Origin: DASWIV01 sp036397475
GTDB taxonomy: Bacteria > JAJVIF01 > JAPKYR01
Direction: 5' to 3'
DNA: 6,922 bases
Assembly (NCBI GenBank): GCA_036397475.1
Contig: DASWIV010000066.1
Span: forward strand, 1-6,922
Shown here: piece by piece, positions 5,065 to 6,922 of the stretch
Layout: each line of letters begins with the position of its first letter
Position numbering within the stretch: the first letter of the stretch is position 1
The notes under the pieces: generated by a model
Databases searched by the model: none
Told to the model about the DNA's origin: nothing
Seen by the model: only the letters and a program-made list of their open reading frames with translations
Position numbers and translations under genes: made by a program

Positions 5065-6714
5065 CTAGAATGGCAGGGGTTGCTCTGAAATGTCGATGGT
5101 AGTGAATCCTTCTGATTTTATACCATCCTTTACGGTTTTCACTTTGAATATACCGTAACGGTACGATTCCACAAGCGCAATTAGAATGAGGTAATAAATG
5201 AGTACAGAAAAGCCGGGAATCGGGTGGATCCTTGCATTTGCAAAGGGGATCGATCCGAACAGGTTGGCTGTTACCATTAGAATGCTCGTGAATATGCCTA
5301 TCAAATGGTTCAAGAGGACGGATATTTTCGGAGATATGAATCCAAGTAATCCGCTGAATGCGCCAAGGAACAGGATTATCTGCCCGACAGGTACAGCGAT
5401 AAGATTGGATATGAATCCTGCCAGGGATAGCCGTCCGACAGTCGCGGCGAGAACGGGAAACACTCCAAGTTGAGCGCCTGTGGTGATGATACTGCTTAGG
5501 AGGAACAGTCGAGCGATATTTATTTTCAGGTTCCCGATAAATTCCACGATATTTATCCTGCTTTTTAAACCGCTTTTATTTTTTCCGACGTAAGGCATCG
5601 GGATGATTTTTACCAGGACCGGACAGATGTAAATGATCCCGAAACTTGCCGCGATCGAAAGGAGAAACCCGGTATCCCTTGAAAGCATCGGATTCTGAAT
5701 AAGCCAGTACAGTCCGGCAGCAGATAATGCCGCCATGCCATAGGATTGTTTTCTTAATCCGATGGATATGAGCAGGATCACACCCATCACTGAAGCACGC
5801 AGGATCGATGGTTCCCCACCTAGGATACGTACAAACCCGAACAGCGAAAGGATTATCACGGCGATCAAAAGCCATCGAACATTCCGGTTCAACGCAACCC
5901 GTCCCATGAGGAAAAACAGGGGGAAGAACAACAGGCTGATCTGTGCTCCTGACGCAACGATCAGATGCGATAATCCCGCGGAGTAAAAATCCCCTGTCCA
6001 GCCACTTCCCAGGTGCCGACCCTTGCGTCCTAGCACAATTCCGGCGGACAGTTGGCCGTTTGAATCATTGAGTCCCCATGCGAGATGATTAGTCAGGTCA
6101 AACCGAAGCCTGCTGATCGAGGAATAAAACAGACCAGGCGACCGGATAAGCTGGATTGAATTATTTCCAATGGAAAGTTCGAGTATCCCTCGCGGACGGT
6201 GCCTTAGTACGATCGGTGAAGTCAGCTCATCGAGGTCGCTTATTAATTTGCCTCTCGCGATATACCTGCCGCCGGTAACGGTCGAGACTGATCTCCCAAT
6301 TTTTGCAAGGATTATTCCATTCACTTTTTCAGCCTGCACCGAATTAATAGAATGCGAGGCACTAGATTCCTGGTAAAAAGTAAGGGACTTCACGCTGAGA
6401 GGGAGGTAACGTCCTGAGGGTGTGTCCAGCGGTTCTGCAATTGCGATGCCTTCAAGCTCAACCAGAGGATTTTCAGTGCCGGTGAAAATTGGTCCCTTCC
6501 AGGTGGGAAGATCCTCAATCCACAATAACCCGGCGAAAAAAGCCGTGTATGCAACTGAGACCAGTTTAAACCTGCGGGATATTCCGGGAATGAATAAAAC
6601 TGCCAGACCGGACACAATGCCGGGAATCGCGATTACCGGGCCGAATCTGTCAGCCTGCGGATGATTGCATAGAAGCCCGAGAAGGAATGCGATAAAAATA
6701 CAAGTCAGCCTCAT
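5065..6714 (-). CDS. comEC: ComEC/Rec2-family DNA-uptake channel lacking the metallo-beta-lactamase domain
   Basis: A 549-residue polytopic membrane protein. ComEC forms the inner-membrane channel that takes single-stranded DNA into the cytoplasm during natural transformation. Two or three N-terminal hydrophobic segments (about 4-16, 26-43, 50-66) lead into an OB-like periplasmic region (DUF4131 type, about 77-195). The competence domain (PF03772) follows at about 220-515, with A-G-L-S-H-L-I-V-A-S-G-A-Q (246-258), G-G-E-P-S-I-L-R-A-S-V-M-G (299-311), N-P-M-L-S-R-D-T-G-F-L-L-S (341-353) and a final helix before a short polar tail (about 520-549). Full ComEC proteins of about 750 residues carry a further metallo-beta-lactamase-like domain, absent here; the gene ends cleanly with TAG and no remnant lies downstream. 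The ATG at 6714 is forced by an in-frame TAG two codons upstream; the Shine-Dalgarno (AAGGGCGG, about 11 bases upstream) is poorly spaced. Other ComEC variants use V-S-G-L-H where this has A-S-G-A-Q. Confidence 0.87.
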   Translation of the reverse strand: MRLTCIFIAFLLGLLCNHPQADRFGPVIAIPGIVSGLAVLFIPGISRRFKLVSVAYTAFFAGLLWIEDLPTWKGPIFTGTENPLVELEGIAIAEPLDTPSGRYLPLSVKSLTFYQESSASHSINSVQAEKVNGIILAKIGRSVSTVTGGRYIARGKLISDLDELTSPIVLRHRPRGILELSIGNNSIQLIRSPGLFYSSISRLRFDLTNHLAWGLNDSNGQLSAGIVLGRKGRHLGSGWTGDFYSAGLSHLIVASGAQISLLFFPLFFLMGRVALNRNVRWLLIAVIILSLFGFVRILGGEPSILRASVMGVILLISIGLRKQSYGMAALSAAGLYWLIQNPMLSRDTGFLLSIAASFGIIYICPVLVKIIPMPYVGKNKSGLKSRINIVEFIGNLKINIARLFLLSSIITTGAQLGVFPVLAATVGRLSLAGFISNLIAVPVGQIILFLGAFSGLLGFISPKISVLLNHLIGIFTSILMVTANLFGSIPFANARIHPIPGFSVLIYYLILIALVESYRYGIFKVKTVKDGIKSEGFTTIDISEQPLPF

Positions 6715-6744
6715 ACGCTACGGTACCGCCCTTACTAGTTGGTT

Positions 6745-6773
6745 CTATAAGTAGTACGTATGCCGTGGATGAA
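6745..6773 (-). promoter_or_regulatory. Weak candidate promoter for the comEC-like gene
   Basis: On the - strand, TTCATC (6773-6768) and TTATAG (6750-6745) are separated by 17 bases and lie 30 bases before the ATG. Matches to the sigma-70 consensus are poor, especially at -35. It is listed because it is the best-placed candidate in the 87-base gap. Confidence 0.2.
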
Positions 6774-6801
6774 AACTGACAGAAAAATCGGGTTTAGGGA
6801 A

Positions 6802-6921
6802 TTATTTCCGGATGTCAGTCCCGTCGATCAAAATTCCAAGTGTTGATTCCGGCAATCCGTCCGGTTCTCCGGGATATATCTCCCCGTAGTCGTCCATCAC
6901 CAGGTGAACCGTGCCGGTGCC
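6802..6921 (-). CDS. C-terminus of an unrecognised protein (5' end outside window)
   Basis: On the - strand one frame is open from the window edge for 39 residues and ends with TAA. The peptide is acidic and Gly/Pro-rich, with G-T-G-T-V-H-L-V-M-D-D-Y-G-E-I-Y-P at its start and L-G-I-L-I-D-G-T-D-I-R-K at its end. The other two - strand frames are less protein-like: one is Arg-rich. The pattern of short strands with D-G and D-Y-G turns suggests a beta-rich domain, but no family is recognised and no function is proposed. It is separated from the comEC-like ATG by 87 bases on the same strand, so co-transcription is possible. Confidence 0.5.
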   Translation of the reverse strand, partial: GTGTVHLVMDDYGEIYPGEPDGLPESTLGILIDGTDIRK

Positions 6922-6922
6922 T

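Noticed and set aside
6760..6846. A 28-codon + strand frame (M-P-W-M-K-T-D...) near the right end
   Set aside because: No Shine-Dalgarno, overlaps the more protein-like - strand coding end, and too short to support without conservation data.
1..6922. Mobile elements, CRISPR arrays, tRNA or rRNA genes, toxin-antitoxin or phage-defence systems
   Set aside because: No repeats with regular spacing, no transposase or integrase frames, no RNA gene signatures and no defence-type domains were found on either strand.

Overview
The window looks like chromosomal DNA from a motile, probably diderm (Gram-negative) bacterium. It carries flagellar export chaperones, a type IV pilus/type II secretion inner-membrane platform protein and a ComEC-type DNA-uptake channel. 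Base composition is moderate (a little under 50% GC by eye) and looks even across the genes, with no insertion sequence, integrase, tRNA or CRISPR. The lineage cannot be fixed from sequence alone. An uncultivated FCB-group or deltaproteobacteria-like organism would fit, but that is a guess.

Left part (1-2447, + strand): a tight run of four genes. It opens with the 3' end of fliS (flagellin chaperone), then a FliT-like chaperone, an SpsF-type cytidylyltransferase with a TTG start, and a NeuB/SpsE-type nonulosonic (sialic-acid-like) acid synthase that overlaps the preceding gene. The simplest reading is the end of a flagellar filament operon that continues into genes making and CMP-activating a nine-carbon sugar, probably for flagellin or surface glycosylation. 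The run ends at a strong hairpin around 2507-2567.

Middle (2585-3610, + strand): a soluble SDR of the UDP-GlcNAc 4,6-dehydratase family (PF02719), with Met where the PseB/FlaA1 type has catalytic Tyr. This reaction is the usual first step towards bacillosamine, QuiNAc/FucNAc or nonulosonic acids, so the gene fits the same sugar theme. The aminotransferase, acetyltransferase and hydrolase steps are not in the window. The hairpin lies only about 13 bases before this gene's ribosome binding site.

Right-centre (3756-5006, + strand): a full-length PilC/GspF-family platform protein, preceded by an extended -10 promoter candidate and a leader hairpin, and closed by a textbook intrinsic terminator (5033-5058). 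Convergent to it, on the - strand (5065-6714), is a ComEC/Rec2 protein with the N-terminal OB-like region and the competence membrane domain but no C-terminal metallo-beta-lactamase domain. The last 120 bases hold the C-terminus of an unrecognised - strand protein.

Functionally the window joins flagellum assembly, surface-sugar biosynthesis and type IV pilus/DNA uptake. I do not see a clearly novel system. The points most worth a second look are the long acidic FliS tail, the hairpin just ahead of the dehydratase gene, the SpsF-type activating enzyme in a flagellar operon, and the ComEC lacking its nuclease-like domain.
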